Shown: one piece after another, positions 1-7,782 of the stretch
Layout: every line of letters starts with the position of its first letter
Position numbering within the stretch: the stretch's first letter is position 1
Source: Suilimivivens sp963650485
Lineage (GTDB): Bacteria > Bacillota > Clostridia > Lachnospirales > Lachnospiraceae
DNA: 64,000 nucleotides
Assembly: GCA_963650485.1 (NCBI GenBank)
Contig: CAVJLN010000014.1
Span: forward strand, 1 to 64,000
Direction: 5' to 3'
Translations under genes and position numbers: made by a program
The notes under the pieces: generated by a model
Seen by the model: only the letters and a program-made list of their open reading frames with translations
The model's database searches: none
Told to the model about the DNA's origin: nothing

Positions 1-57
1 CGAACCCTGGACACCCTGATTAAGAGTCAGGTGCTCTACCAACTGAGCTAGCGGTCC
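1..57 (-). tRNA. tRNA-Lys (CTT), 3' end cut by window
   Basis: Read on the minus strand, the acceptor arm starts GGACCGC at 57 and is followed by TA, a D-arm GCTC..GAGC, and an anticodon stem CCTGA/TCAGG. That stem encloses the loop CTCTTAA, so the anticodon is CTT (lysine, AAG). The start of the T-arm (CCAGGGTTCG) is visible. The rest of the T-arm and the 3' acceptor strand lie before base 1. A consensus promoter lies just upstream at 102-130. Confidence 0.93.
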
Positions 58-101
58 ATATCCTTTGTTGTTTTAAATACTTCATTTGCAACGCAAGTGT
101 T

Positions 102-130
102 ATTATAGTATAATGCTTTTGAAAATGCAA
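102..130 (-). promoter_or_regulatory. Sigma-70 type promoter of the tRNA-Lys gene
   Basis: On the minus strand there is a -35 box TTGCAT (130-125), a 17-base spacer and a perfect -10 box TATAAT (107-102). Predicted transcription start is near 95, about 38 bases before the mature tRNA end. The match to the housekeeping consensus is very good. Confidence 0.8.
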
Positions 131-165
131 GTACTTTTTTAAAAAAATTTTAAAATCTAAAATTA

Positions 166-183
166 ATGGCTCTGAATAGTTAC
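166..183. repeat. Tip of intergenic repeat family, module 1 end
   Basis: The 18 bases ATGGCTCTGAATAGTTAC are the exact reverse complement of 5763-5780, the start of the full repeat copy downstream. Only the terminal 18 bases of the module are present here. The sequence inward of it (AT-rich, 121-165) does not continue the repeat. It lies between the tRNA promoter and the terminator of the minus-strand operon. Confidence 0.8.
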
Positions 184-201
184 GATTAATGAAAAATAAA
201 A

Positions 202-263
202 CAAAAGTGCACCTCAGTGCTTACCACAGTTTGAGTCTGTGGAAGAGTGGAGATACACTTTTG
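202..263 (-). terminator. Branched terminator-like structure after the DUF4428 operon
   Basis: Outer arms CAAAAGTG (202-209) and CACTTTTG (256-263) are perfectly complementary and enclose an inner hairpin CCACAG/CTGTGG (224-229 with 237-242). In the minus direction the structure is followed by a T-rich tract (TTTTATTTTT, 199-190). It sits about 70 bases past the stop of the last gene of the minus operon, where a factor-independent terminator would be expected. The interior loop is large, so efficiency is uncertain. Confidence 0.5.
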
Positions 264-329
264 TCGCAGCACAGCCGAACAGATGGACTGTCCGTGTTTC
301 TATTTTTAAAAGTCAGATGGGTGGATAGT

Positions 330-1097
330 TTATCCATTCACCGCACCGCCACAGTATTCGCAGCAGCCGTTGGCATCCGGCGTGGTGGTTGCACCGCAGC
401 AGGGGCAGGTGACCGCTGTCTTAGGAGCGGCTGCCTGTTCTATCTTTTCACGTGCGTCCTTACGGACCTGCGTAAGCGCCTGCTTGATTTCCTCGCCGAG
501 CTTCTTGTAATTGCGGTACTCAACATTGGTTTCCGGGTTGCAGCTTGCTGTCATTCCGGGACGTGCCGGAGCCGGTGTGATGTTCACAGAACCGGAATTG
601 ACCTGGAACTGCATTTCATCGAAATAGGGGTTGTTGACGAAGATGGTGATATAGAAGTCGTAGGAATACTCGTAGCGCGGCGGATTGTAGCTGACTTCCT
701 TGCCATCCTTATCCTTACGCTTGATCTCTGATCGGCTCTCGTCAATATCAAGATTGCAGCCGGTCACATCTGAGAAGTCGAGAACGTCCGGATTGGCTTC
801 TGCAAGGTCACGGGCACTCGTTACCATGAATTTCCCTGCATCCTCATCCAGCAGCACCTTCATATTCGTGCCAAGAGTTCGCGTTGTGTGGAATGCCGAC
901 ACATTTTCTCTGTTTTCTTCGCGGTAGGCAAGCTGTGCCTTGATCTCTTCAACCGTGCTGCTGCGCCGGTCGGAGAACCACGGTGAGAGCTTTCTTGCAC
1001 AGTTTTTGCAGAGGTTTCCGTTTTCCAGCTTGCGATTGCTGAGCAAGCCGATCTTTTCTCCGCAAATGTCACAATATTTTTTATCAAATAATCCCAT
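330..1097 (-). CDS. DUF4428-like double zinc-ribbon protein
   Basis: This 255-residue cytoplasmic protein has an N-terminal treble-clef-like pair of CxxC motifs (YCDICGEKIG and LCKNCARK, about residues 8-35), typical of proteins annotated with DUF4428. A middle section of about 120 residues may be beta-rich. The C-terminus has a second ribbon (CPCCG..CEYCGG, about residues 232-252). The start is supported by AAGGAG nine bases before the ATG. It is the last gene of a three-gene minus operon, 6 bases after the 167-residue membrane protein. No enzymatic motif is visible. Function is unknown; zinc-dependent protein or nucleic-acid binding is only an inference from the ribbons. Confidence 0.75.
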   Translation of the reverse strand: MGLFDKKYCDICGEKIGLLSNRKLENGNLCKNCARKLSPWFSDRRSSTVEEIKAQLAYREENRENVSAFHTTRTLGTNMKVLLDEDAGKFMVTSARDLAEANPDVLDFSDVTGCNLDIDESRSEIKRKDKDGKEVSYNPPRYEYSYDFYITIFVNNPYFDEMQFQVNSGSVNITPAPARPGMTASCNPETNVEYRNYKKLGEEIKQALTQVRKDAREKIEQAAAPKTAVTCPCCGATTTPDANGCCEYCGGAVNG

Positions 1098-1103
1098 GAT
1101 CTG

Positions 1104-1607
1104 TTACTCCTTTATCTTTTGTAATTTTACTGTTTCCTCTGTGCCATCCGGCAGCTCCACTTCCATACGAAGCGTCCCATCGCCGTCCCCCGTCTCGTGA
1201 CAAAGATATGTGATCTCGCCAAATGCGGTTCCGTCTGCTTTCTGAAGCAGCGCAACCTCCGGTTCAAGCTCGGTCTGAAGGTTTTCTCCCGGTTGGAGAT
1301 AGGTGAAGTAGAGTTCACCGTTCTGCACTGTTTCGCCATCCAGTAAGAGAGTAATGCCGGTATCTTCCCCGAGGATCATCTGCCAGTGGCCATCCGTGCT
1401 TTCCCATCGACCCTTCAGCACAGGCCAGAGGATGGAATTGTCCACATACGTGTGATCGCCGTCCAGTAACTGAATTGCATCCGGATTCTCCATTCCGCTG
1501 CCTCCGTCCATGATCTGATCCGTGACAAAATGCCGATACAGACAGAAGCCCGTCAGTGTGAGAAGGGCAAGCACCGGTACAATGATTACCCCAGTTTTCA
1601 GTCCCAT
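1104..1607 (-). CDS. Membrane-anchored protein of unknown function
   Basis: This 167-residue protein begins with a short positive start and one hydrophobic segment (about residues 5-25, VIIVPVLALLTLTGFCLY). About 140 polar, acidic residues follow and probably lie outside the membrane as a small beta-rich domain. There is no lipobox: the Cys in the hydrophobic segment lacks the usual L-[AS]-[GA] context. The start is preceded by AGGAAG. It is the middle gene of a three-gene operon, 27 bases after the DUF6935-like gene and 6 bases before the DUF4428-like gene. I do not recognise a family. Confidence 0.65.
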   Translation of the reverse strand: MGLKTGVIIVPVLALLTLTGFCLYRHFVTDQIMDGGSGMENPDAIQLLDGDHTYVDNSILWPVLKGRWESTDGHWQMILGEDTGITLLLDGETVQNGELYFTYLQPGENLQTELEPEVALLQKADGTAFGEITYLCHETGDGDGTLRMEVELPDGTEETVKLQKIKE

Positions 1608-1634
1608 TGTTATGTACTTCCTTTCTTGTGTTTG

Positions 1635-2126
1635 TTATGCCCACGGATCCTCTGCTGCTGGAATGCGGATGCCGCTTAAAATACTGGAATATTCCCAGAG
1701 AAACCATTCTCCGGTCGAACCCTTCTGCCGAAGCTTCATAGGGCGAGGAGAATCCGCACCCGCCGTTTTGAGAAAGACACGAAGATATCCAGGCTCAACA
1801 TCCTGCACCCTAGGATCAGCCAGCACATTCAAAATATACGGTACAGTTGGCTGATAGCCGTTCTGTGGCGTCGCTCCTTCAAAATACGCCAGCGGCAGAT
1901 AGCTTTTGCCGCGCAGTCGGTCATGTAGGAACTGCTGATCGTAGGGCGTCATGGGACGCGGACCTCGAAGAAGATTCATTGCTGCCGTGCCTGCGTCCTT
2001 ATCCCCGTCAAAAAGAGAAAGTGCACAGAGGAATAATGCGCAGATCTTTTCCGGTGTTTCTGACATCCCAACAAGCTCTTCAAATTCCTGTAAGCTTTGT
2101 GGGATTTTCTGAATAGTAATTTGCAT
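1635..2126 (-). CDS. DUF6935-like small protein
   Basis: A 163-residue soluble protein and the first gene of the minus operon. Its ATG is preceded by a strong GAGGGGAG site. The N-terminal half is helical (residues 10-50, SLQEFEELVG..ICALFLCALSLF). The C-terminal half carries a conserved-looking stretch (PTVPYILNVLADPRVQ, KLRQKGSTGEWFLWEYSSIL) that resembles proteins annotated as DUF6935 in Firmicutes. That family call is from memory and moderately sure. No catalytic motif or membrane segment is visible. It is divergently transcribed from the sensory operon at 2457-5685, with 330 bases between them. Confidence 0.6.
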   Translation of the reverse strand: MQITIQKIPQSLQEFEELVGMSETPEKICALFLCALSLFDGDKDAGTAAMNLLRGPRPMTPYDQQFLHDRLRGKSYLPLAYFEGATPQNGYQPTVPYILNVLADPRVQDVEPGYLRVFLKTAGADSPRPMKLRQKGSTGEWFLWEYSSILSGIRIPAAEDPWA

Positions 2127-2386
2127 GTAACCACTCCCCTCTAAAATGTTTCAATTATGCCTACAGGATATGTCGGTGATACAGACATAAATGAAATTAC
2201 CGACCTGATGCTCCTTCACTGACTGCCGCACATCGGCAGCCGACAGTTCATCCGACTTCTCATCCACCACCTTTTACTCTTTATATTTAGCATAACAGAA
2301 CACCTTCTGAAATGCCCCCACCGATCGGATAGGGTTTGCAATTATTTTTTATCCTGGCCTTTTGCACTGGGGAGGCAGAAGCGGCA

Positions 2387-2415
2387 TTGCCCTTTTTATA
2401 CCCGCATGGTATCAT
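2387..2415 (+). promoter_or_regulatory. Promoter of the sensory operon, in the 330-base divergent gap
   Basis: TTGCCC (2387-2392), 17-base spacer, TATCAT (2410-2415), then an AT-rich start region. This leaves a leader of about 35 bases before the ATG at 2457. The rest of the gap 2127-2456 holds a short GC hairpin (CTGCCG..CGGCAG near 2222-2238) and no gene. A promoter for the minus operon must lie in 2130-2280, but I could not pick a convincing one. Confidence 0.5.
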
Positions 2416-2456
2416 AATAAATAAAAATAAAGAGTTTGCGGAACGGAGGAAACGAT

Positions 2457-4103
2457 ATGAGCAGGGCGACACAAAAAAGCATACTCGCGGCGCTGATCGT
2501 GCTGCCGCTTATTGCATTTGCCGCAAGCCTGCAATATCTTACGAAGAGCGGTGCACTCCCCCGGAATGCTTTGCTGCTCCGTGGTGCGATCCATATCTGT
2601 CTGCTGACGGCCTGGGGCGTTTCAATCCGCACTCGCATCATTCAGACACAGGTGCGGCGGTATCTGCTGGCAATCATAGGGATGATGGCATTGTGGATGC
2701 TGCTTAAAATTATCAAGCATTCCATCGACAGTACAGACATCAAACGCTGGCTTTGGTATTGGTACTATTTCCCCATGATGTTTATCCCGGTTGTGGCTCT
2801 GCTTGTAAGTATGTCGCTGGGTAAGGCGGAAAATTACCGACTGCCGCCTTGGACGAAGCTGCTATATGCACCATCGGCGTTCCTGTTCCTCCTTGTCCTG
2901 ACGAACGACCTGCATCAGGGCGTATTTTCTTTCCCGTCCGGCGTTATGACGGATATTGACTATCGTTATGAGGCAGGCTATTATATCGTTCTGATGTGGG
3001 TAATGCTGTGCGCGTTTGTTTCTTTCGCTATAATGCTGAAGAAATGTCGCATCCCGCAAAGCAAAACCGTCCTCTTGCTGCCGCTGATTCCACTTGGTTT
3101 GTCTCTGATATATGGCATTGCATACATACGCAGCGTCCGATTTGTCCTGCTGCTTGCAGGTGACATGACCGTCACACATTGTCTGTTGATTTTTGCCGCT
3201 TTTGAGGGATGCATCCGGTGCGGTCTGATCCAGTCCAACATGGGCTACAATGCACTGTTTGAAGCAGCCATGCTGCCGGTTCAGATCACAAATGCGGACT
3301 TTTCTCTGCGTCACATCTCTGCCGCAATGCGTGAGCCGATACCCCAAGATACGCTGCGGCAGATAGAGGCGGATACCGTTGAGCTGGATGATGAGACGCT
3401 TTTGAAGCGGCATCCGCTGCGCAACGGCTGGGTGTTCTGGGAAGAGGATGTTTCTGAGCTGAACCGGCTTCATAAGGCGCTGGAGCTGACACATGATGAA
3501 CTGCGTGACATGGGCAGCGTTCTGGCGGCAGAAAACACTCAGCGTGAAAAACATCTGCGGCTGTCGGAGGAAAACCGCCTGTATGACATGATGGAGGAGC
3601 AGACATCCCGACAGATCGCTATGCTGCGTGATCGTCTTACTGCTATACGGAGAACGGTGGATGAGAACGTAGCCGGAAGACTTCTTGCCCAGGCTATCGT
3701 TATCGGAACCTATGTCAAACGGAGGAATAACCTGATTTTTGTCGGCGCACAGCGCGGTGTGATTTCGATGCAGGAGCTGCGGCTGTGCTTTAACGAGTCC
3801 ATAGAGAGCCTGACCCTGTACGGTGTGGAATGCAGAGCACTCATAGACGGAGAAAGCCTGCTTGCGATGGAGCAGGCGACACAGATTTATGACCTGTTTG
3901 AAGCAGTCGTGGAGGCAGGGCTGGAATCCTTGGAATCCCTGCTGATCTCCGTGGAAATCAGGGATTGGATGGAGATTAATATCTGCGTATCCTGCAAGGA
4001 GACCCTCTGTGGCTTAAAGGATCGATTTCCTACGCTGGAATGGATGCAGGATGAGGATGGCTTACAATATATTATTCACAAACTGGAAGAGTCGGGGGAG
4101 TAG
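2457..4103 (+). CDS. Multi-spanning membrane sensor lacking a kinase domain
   Basis: This 548-residue protein has about eight hydrophobic segments in the first 270 residues, resembling the histidine-kinase N-terminal 7TM sensor region. A PAS-like stretch (MLPVQITNADFSLRHISAAM) and a helical or coiled-coil region (about 330-400) follow, then a C-terminal domain of about 130 residues. That C-terminal part has no H-box and no N, G1 or G2 ATP-binding motifs, so the protein is unlikely to be a kinase itself. The start is the ATG 8 bases after GGAGG at 2445-2449, not the in-frame TTG at 2436. It is followed after 6 bases by a soluble histidine kinase and then a response regulator. The likely role is membrane input for that pair. 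Confidence 0.7.
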   Translation: MSRATQKSILAALIVLPLIAFAASLQYLTKSGALPRNALLLRGAIHICLLTAWGVSIRTRIIQTQVRRYLLAIIGMMALWMLLKIIKHSIDSTDIKRWLWYWYYFPMMFIPVVALLVSMSLGKAENYRLPPWTKLLYAPSAFLFLLVLTNDLHQGVFSFPSGVMTDIDYRYEAGYYIVLMWVMLCAFVSFAIMLKKCRIPQSKTVLLLPLIPLGLSLIYGIAYIRSVRFVLLLAGDMTVTHCLLIFAAFEGCIRCGLIQSNMGYNALFEAAMLPVQITNADFSLRHISAAMREPIPQDTLRQIEADTVELDDETLLKRHPLRNGWVFWEEDVSELNRLHKALELTHDELRDMGSVLAAENTQREKHLRLSEENRLYDMMEEQTSRQIAMLRDRLTAIRRTVDENVAGRLLAQAIVIGTYVKRRNNLIFVGAQRGVISMQELRLCFNESIESLTLYGVECRALIDGESLLAMEQATQIYDLFEAVVEAGLESLESLLISVEIRDWMEINICVSCKETLCGLKDRFPTLEWMQDEDGLQYIIHKLEESGE

Positions 4104-4109
4104 AAACCT

Positions 4110-5078
4110 ATGGACAAAATCAAGGAGAGCTTTGACCACCTTCCCATTGCGGTCTGCTTTTTTGACACAAACGGTATCGTGCGGCTCATCAACCACCGAA
4201 TGCTTGCCATAGTAAGTCTTTTGCGAAGGAATGGCGTGCAGACGCTTACGGAGCTGGAATCCGCTCTGGAAACGCCGCCTGAAGGTATTTGCTGTCAGGA
4301 ACCGCAGCTCCGGGTTTTTCGTTTTCCGGACGGCAGCGCACTGCGCTTCACACAGGTGCAGATCACGACAAAAGCGGGCGTTCGATATACCCAGGTCACT
4401 GCTGCCGATGTGACGGAGCTGATGCGGAGACAGACCGAGCTGAATGAGGAAAATACAAAGCTTGCAGAGGTCAATGACCGGCTGCGAAGGCTTTTTGAGC
4501 AGATGCCGGAGATCATCCGCGAGGAAGAGACACTTGAAATGAAGCAGCGCGTCCATGATGATATCGGACACAGCATCCTCGCCGCACGGCGGGCGCTGTA
4601 CCGGCAAAGCGGACTTGCGTCACTCAAAGAAAGTGCGGTACTTTTTGAACAGGCCATTGCAGTACTTTACCGCTCCAATCAGATACGTGCTGAGTCGGAC
4701 TCGTTGGAAACGGTGATTGGAAAAATCAGTGAAATGGGTGTTCGTGTGCTGATAGAAGGGGACGCTTCCGCTCTGTCGGATATGCGGTCACTCGCGGCAT
4801 TAGCAATTACCGAATGTGCGGCAAACTGTGTTCGCCATGCCGACGGCACAGAGCTATATGTGCACTTTGGGAAGAGCTTTGGACATGCAGAGCTTATTCT
4901 GACCAACAACGGTGTACCGCCGAAGGAAGAAGTTCGGGAGGGCGGAGGACTTTCCATGCTGCGTCGCCGCGTGGCAGAAGCAGGCGGCACAATGGAGATT
5001 CAAAGTATCCCTTGTTTCAAGCTTCTTCTTACACTGCCGAAAAAGGAGGTAACTGGGCATGAGAGTCATGATTGTTGA
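4110..5078 (+). CDS. Soluble sensor histidine kinase, NarX/LiaS-like (HisKA_3)
   Basis: A 322-residue kinase without membrane segments. An N-terminal PAS-like domain (about 8-110, LPIAVCFFDTNGIVRLINHR) and a coiled coil (110-140) lead to the phosphoacceptor region RVHDDIGHS with His149. The HATPase_c domain follows, with the N-box (ITECAANCVRHA) and a G-box (GGGLSMLRRRV). It is expected to phosphorylate the regulator encoded next, which overlaps it by 20 bases. It starts 6 bases after the membrane sensor gene and is presumably coupled to it. The stimulus is unknown. Confidence 0.9.
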   Translation: MDKIKESFDHLPIAVCFFDTNGIVRLINHRMLAIVSLLRRNGVQTLTELESALETPPEGICCQEPQLRVFRFPDGSALRFTQVQITTKAGVRYTQVTAADVTELMRRQTELNEENTKLAEVNDRLRRLFEQMPEIIREEETLEMKQRVHDDIGHSILAARRALYRQSGLASLKESAVLFEQAIAVLYRSNQIRAESDSLETVIGKISEMGVRVLIEGDASALSDMRSLAALAITECAANCVRHADGTELYVHFGKSFGHAELILTNNGVPPKEEVREGGGLSMLRRRVAEAGGTMEIQSIPCFKLLLTLPKKEVTGHESHDC

Positions 5079-5685
5079 GGACCAGCCCATGATTCGCAGT
5101 CTGCTGGAAAGCTACTTTCCGGTTGAGGGCGGACACCAGATCGTCGCGTCCGTTCCGGGCGCAAAGCAGGCTGTTGAGATATGCCGGGTCACCCCGGTTG
5201 ATCTTGTTCTGATGGATGTGCAGACACAGAATCGCGAGAACGGCCTGACTGCTGTCCGAAAGATCAAGGCCGCACATCCGAAAATAAAAATCATCGTTGT
5301 GACCTCGCTGATCGACGGCGCAGTTCTGGAGAAGGCCAAATCAGCCGGGGCAGACAGTCTGTGGTACAAGGATTCTACGGAAAACCGCCTGTTGGAGATT
5401 GTGCGGCAGACAATGGACGGCGGGCACATCTTTCCGGATGCACCGCCACCCGTCCGGATTGGAATGGCGAAAAGTACGGAATTTACAAAAACAGAGCTGA
5501 AGGTACTGCGTTATCTGCTTCGGGGGCTGTCCTACCCGCGCATTGCATCAGAGATGGGAATTGAAATGTCCACAGTCAAGTTTCATGTGGCCAATATGCT
5601 GAAAAAAACAGGGCTGGAAAACAAGCTTCAGCTCGCGCTGGCTGTCAGCGAGGTAAAAATGATTGTCGATTTAGACGAGAAGTAG
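5059..5685 (+). CDS. NarL/FixJ-family response regulator
   Basis: This 208-residue regulator has an N-terminal receiver domain with an acidic pair near residue 7 (VEDQP), phosphoacceptor Asp53 (LVLMDVQ), the switch Thr and a Lys near 103-109. A C-terminal LuxR-type helix-turn-helix follows (about 140-200, ELKVLRYLLRGLSYPRIASE). The start is preceded by AAAGGAGG and overlaps the kinase gene, giving translational coupling. It probably regulates its own operon or the divergent DUF4428/DUF6935 operon; no operator was identified. Confidence 0.92.
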   Translation: MRVMIVEDQPMIRSLLESYFPVEGGHQIVASVPGAKQAVEICRVTPVDLVLMDVQTQNRENGLTAVRKIKAAHPKIKIIVVTSLIDGAVLEKAKSAGADSLWYKDSTENRLLEIVRQTMDGGHIFPDAPPPVRIGMAKSTEFTKTELKVLRYLLRGLSYPRIASEMGIEMSTVKFHVANMLKKTGLENKLQLALAVSEVKMIVDLDEK

Positions 5686-5762
5686 GTGCACGCGCTGCAA
5701 TTATATGTATTAGATGGTAGAGGCTGCCCTATATATAGTGGCTATTGAGAGCTGCTAAATTT

Positions 5763-5916
5763 GTAACTATTCAGAGCCATGCAAAATCTGATAAATATGA
5801 TCGGAATGCTTGCATTCCAGAGCATATTTGACAGATTTTATATGGCGAAGTAACCACATGAGTAAAACTTGAGTTGCGTTAGCAACGGTTTTACGAATGG
5901 GGTTCTGAATAGTTAC
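5763..5916. repeat. Full two-module copy of the GTAACTATTCAGA intergenic repeat
   Basis: The element starts GTAACTATTCAGAGCCATGC and ends TCTGAATAGTTAC (5904-5916), so its ends are inverted repeats of 13 bases. Module 1 (5763-5855) folds into a long hairpin: AAAATCTG pairs with CAGATTTT, AAATATG pairs with CATATTT, and the tip is GGAATG-CTTG-CATTCC. It closes with TATATGGCGAAGTAACC. Module 2 (5856-5916) has GTAAAAC pairing with GTTTTAC around a GTTGC-GTTA-GCAAC hairpin and ends GAATGGGGTTCTGAATAGTTAC. The remaining gap 5686-5762 holds no gene that I can see. Confidence 0.85.
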
Positions 5917-5971
5917 CTAAATTTTAATTTTGCCTGAAAATCATGAAAATTCAGGTAGTTAGGAGCATAGA

Positions 5972-6769
5972 ATGATATTTGAAACTCATGCACATTATGA
6001 TGATCCGGCTTTTGATGAGGACAGGGAGTCTCTTTTACGGAAACTTCCGGAGGAAGGAATTACGAGAGTGGTTAACGTTGCAGCCAACCTGAAAGGATGC
6101 CGCGATAGTCTGGAGCTTGCAAAGAAGTATGATTTTGTTTATGCATCAATCGGAGTGCATCCCTCCGATACCGGGGAGCTGACAGAAGAAAAGCTTGCTT
6201 TTATGGAAAAGCTTTGTAAGGAAGAAGCGCTGCAGCAGGGTGGTAAGGTCGTTGCTGTGGGAGAGATCGGTCTTGACTATTATTGGGACGAGCCGGAGAG
6301 GGAGATTCAGAAGAAGTGGTTCGAAGAGCAGATGGAGCTGGCGCGCCGGACACACCTTCCTCTGATCATACATTCGAGGGATGCCGCAAAGGATACCGTA
6401 GATCTCATGCAGGCACACCATGCAGAGGAGATCGGAGGGATTGTGCATTGCTATTCCTATTCGGTGGAACTGGCGAGTACCTTTCTTGATATGGGATTTT
6501 ATTTCGGAATTGGCGGAGTCGTTACCTTCAGCAATGGAAGAAAGCTCGCAGAAGTGGTAAAATATCTTCCGTTAGAGAAAATTGTACTCGAAACCGACAG
6601 TCCGTATCTTTCTCCGGTTCCAAACAGGGGAAAGCGGAATTCTTCTTTAAATCTTCCCTATGTGGCAGAGAAGATTGCAGAATTAAAAGAAATTACTCCG
6701 GAACAGGTGATGCAGGTGACGTTTGCCAATGCAGAACAGGTTTACGGGTTTCGGGAAAAGACACAGTAA
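5972..6769 (+). CDS. tatD: TatD-family metal-dependent hydrolase (3'-5' DNase type)
   Basis: A 265-residue TIM-barrel hydrolase of normal family length. Metal ligands are visible: H6 and H8 (THAHYDD), E98 (VGEIGLDYYW), a His in LIIHSRDA, the HCYS motif (about 157) and the ETDSPYLSP motif (about 205). Family members are deoxyribonucleases or exonucleases using divalent metal. The start is fixed by TTAGGAG before the ATG. It is followed 13 bases later by rsmA, a common Firmicute arrangement, so both are probably one transcript started near the 5916 repeat. Confidence 0.95.
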   Translation: MIFETHAHYDDPAFDEDRESLLRKLPEEGITRVVNVAANLKGCRDSLELAKKYDFVYASIGVHPSDTGELTEEKLAFMEKLCKEEALQQGGKVVAVGEIGLDYYWDEPEREIQKKWFEEQMELARRTHLPLIIHSRDAAKDTVDLMQAHHAEEIGGIVHCYSYSVELASTFLDMGFYFGIGGVVTFSNGRKLAEVVKYLPLEKIVLETDSPYLSPVPNRGKRNSSLNLPYVAEKIAELKEITPEQVMQVTFANAEQVYGFREKTQ

Positions 6770-6782
6770 CAGGAGAAAACGA

Positions 6783-7655
6783 ATGCCGACATTAGGAAAT
6801 CCCACAGGGACGATCGAAATTTTAAAAAAATACAACTTTAACTTTCAGAAACGGTTCGGACAGAACTTTCTGATTGACGGTCATATTCTGGAGAAGATTG
6901 TAGAATCCGCAGAAATCACGAAGGAGGACTGCGTACTGGAAATCGGCCCGGGAATCGGAACGATGACACAGTATCTGGCAGAAAGTGCCGGTCAGGTCAT
7001 CGCGGTTGAGATCGATAAGTCCCTGATTCCGATTCTGGAAGATACCCTGTCTCCTTATGATAACGTAACCGTGATCAATGAGGATATCCTGAAGGTGGAC
7101 ATCCGGAAGCTCGTGGAAGAGCGGAACGGAGGAAAGCCCATCAAGGTTGTGGCAAATCTTCCCTACTATATCACGACGCCGATTATTATGGGTCTGTTCG
7201 AGAGCCATGTTCCACTCGACAGCATTACGATTATGGTGCAGAAGGAAGTGGCAGAGAGGATGCAGGTAGGTCCCGGAACAAAGGACTATGGTGCGCTGTC
7301 GCTTGCTGTACAGTATTATGCACAGCCGGAGATCGTGGCGTATGTTTCTCCCGGCTGCTTTATCCCAAAGCCCAATGTGGGGAGTGCCGTCATCCGGCTG
7401 AAACGATATGTCAAGCCCCCTGTTGAGGTAAGAGACGAGGCATTCCTGTTCTGTCTGATCCGGGCGGCCTTTAACCAGAGAAGAAAAACACTGGCAAACG
7501 GAATCGGTAACGCAACGGATATCCCGTGTAGCCGCGAACAGGCACAGGAAGCCCTTGAAAAGCTTGGATTTTCACCATCTGTCCGGGGAGAGGCACTGAC
7601 CCTGCAGGAGTTTGCATTGTTATCGAATGAAATTTTCTACAAGATCTATGGGTAA
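6783..7655 (+). CDS. rsmA: 16S rRNA (adenine1518/1519-N6) dimethyltransferase RsmA/KsgA
   Basis: This 290-residue protein dimethylates two adenines in helix 45 of 16S rRNA. The SAM-binding motif I is LEIGPGIGTMTQYL; the acidic residue of motif II is in VIAVEIDK; the catalytic NLPYYITTPI motif and the C-terminal helical domain with FNQRRKTL are present. I chose the ATG at 6783, behind AGGAG at 6771-6775, rather than the ORF opening at 6723, which overlaps tatD. The protein then begins near the conserved KKYNFNFQKRFGQNFL segment. Confidence 0.97.
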   Translation: MPTLGNPTGTIEILKKYNFNFQKRFGQNFLIDGHILEKIVESAEITKEDCVLEIGPGIGTMTQYLAESAGQVIAVEIDKSLIPILEDTLSPYDNVTVINEDILKVDIRKLVEERNGGKPIKVVANLPYYITTPIIMGLFESHVPLDSITIMVQKEVAERMQVGPGTKDYGALSLAVQYYAQPEIVAYVSPGCFIPKPNVGSAVIRLKRYVKPPVEVRDEAFLFCLIRAAFNQRRKTLANGIGNATDIPCSREQAQEALEKLGFSPSVRGEALTLQEFALLSNEIFYKIYG

Positions 7656-7701
7656 AATGGAAAGAAGACGTCCATATCTTGTTCTTTTTTGCGTTTTATT
7701 T

Positions 7702-7730
7702 TTGACATCTCACACCTCGTATGGTACACT
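7702..7730 (+). promoter_or_regulatory. Sigma-70 type promoter for the TPR/AAA-like gene
   Basis: Perfect -35 TTGACA (7702-7707), 17-base spacer, -10 TACACT (7725-7730). The start is expected near 7737, about 46 bases before the TTG start codon at 7783. It sits in the 91-base gap after rsmA. Confidence 0.85.
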
Positions 7731-7782
7731 GATAGCGTAACTATGTATGCCTTTCGGCAGGAAAATTATAGAGGTGACTACC

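Noticed and set aside
189..731. Open frame of 180 codons on the plus strand
   Set aside because: It lies antisense to the zinc-ribbon gene, has no ribosome site, and its sequence is Arg/Cys/Leu-rich as expected for a shadow frame.
2862..3554. Minus-strand open frame of 230 codons inside the sensor gene
   Set aside because: Antisense to a well-supported gene; Gln/Arg/His-rich with no domain.
5763..5916. Possible insertion sequence or CRISPR-like repeats
   Set aside because: No transposase frame, and the copies are scattered singly rather than in a regular array with spacers. They are treated as a dispersed repeat family.
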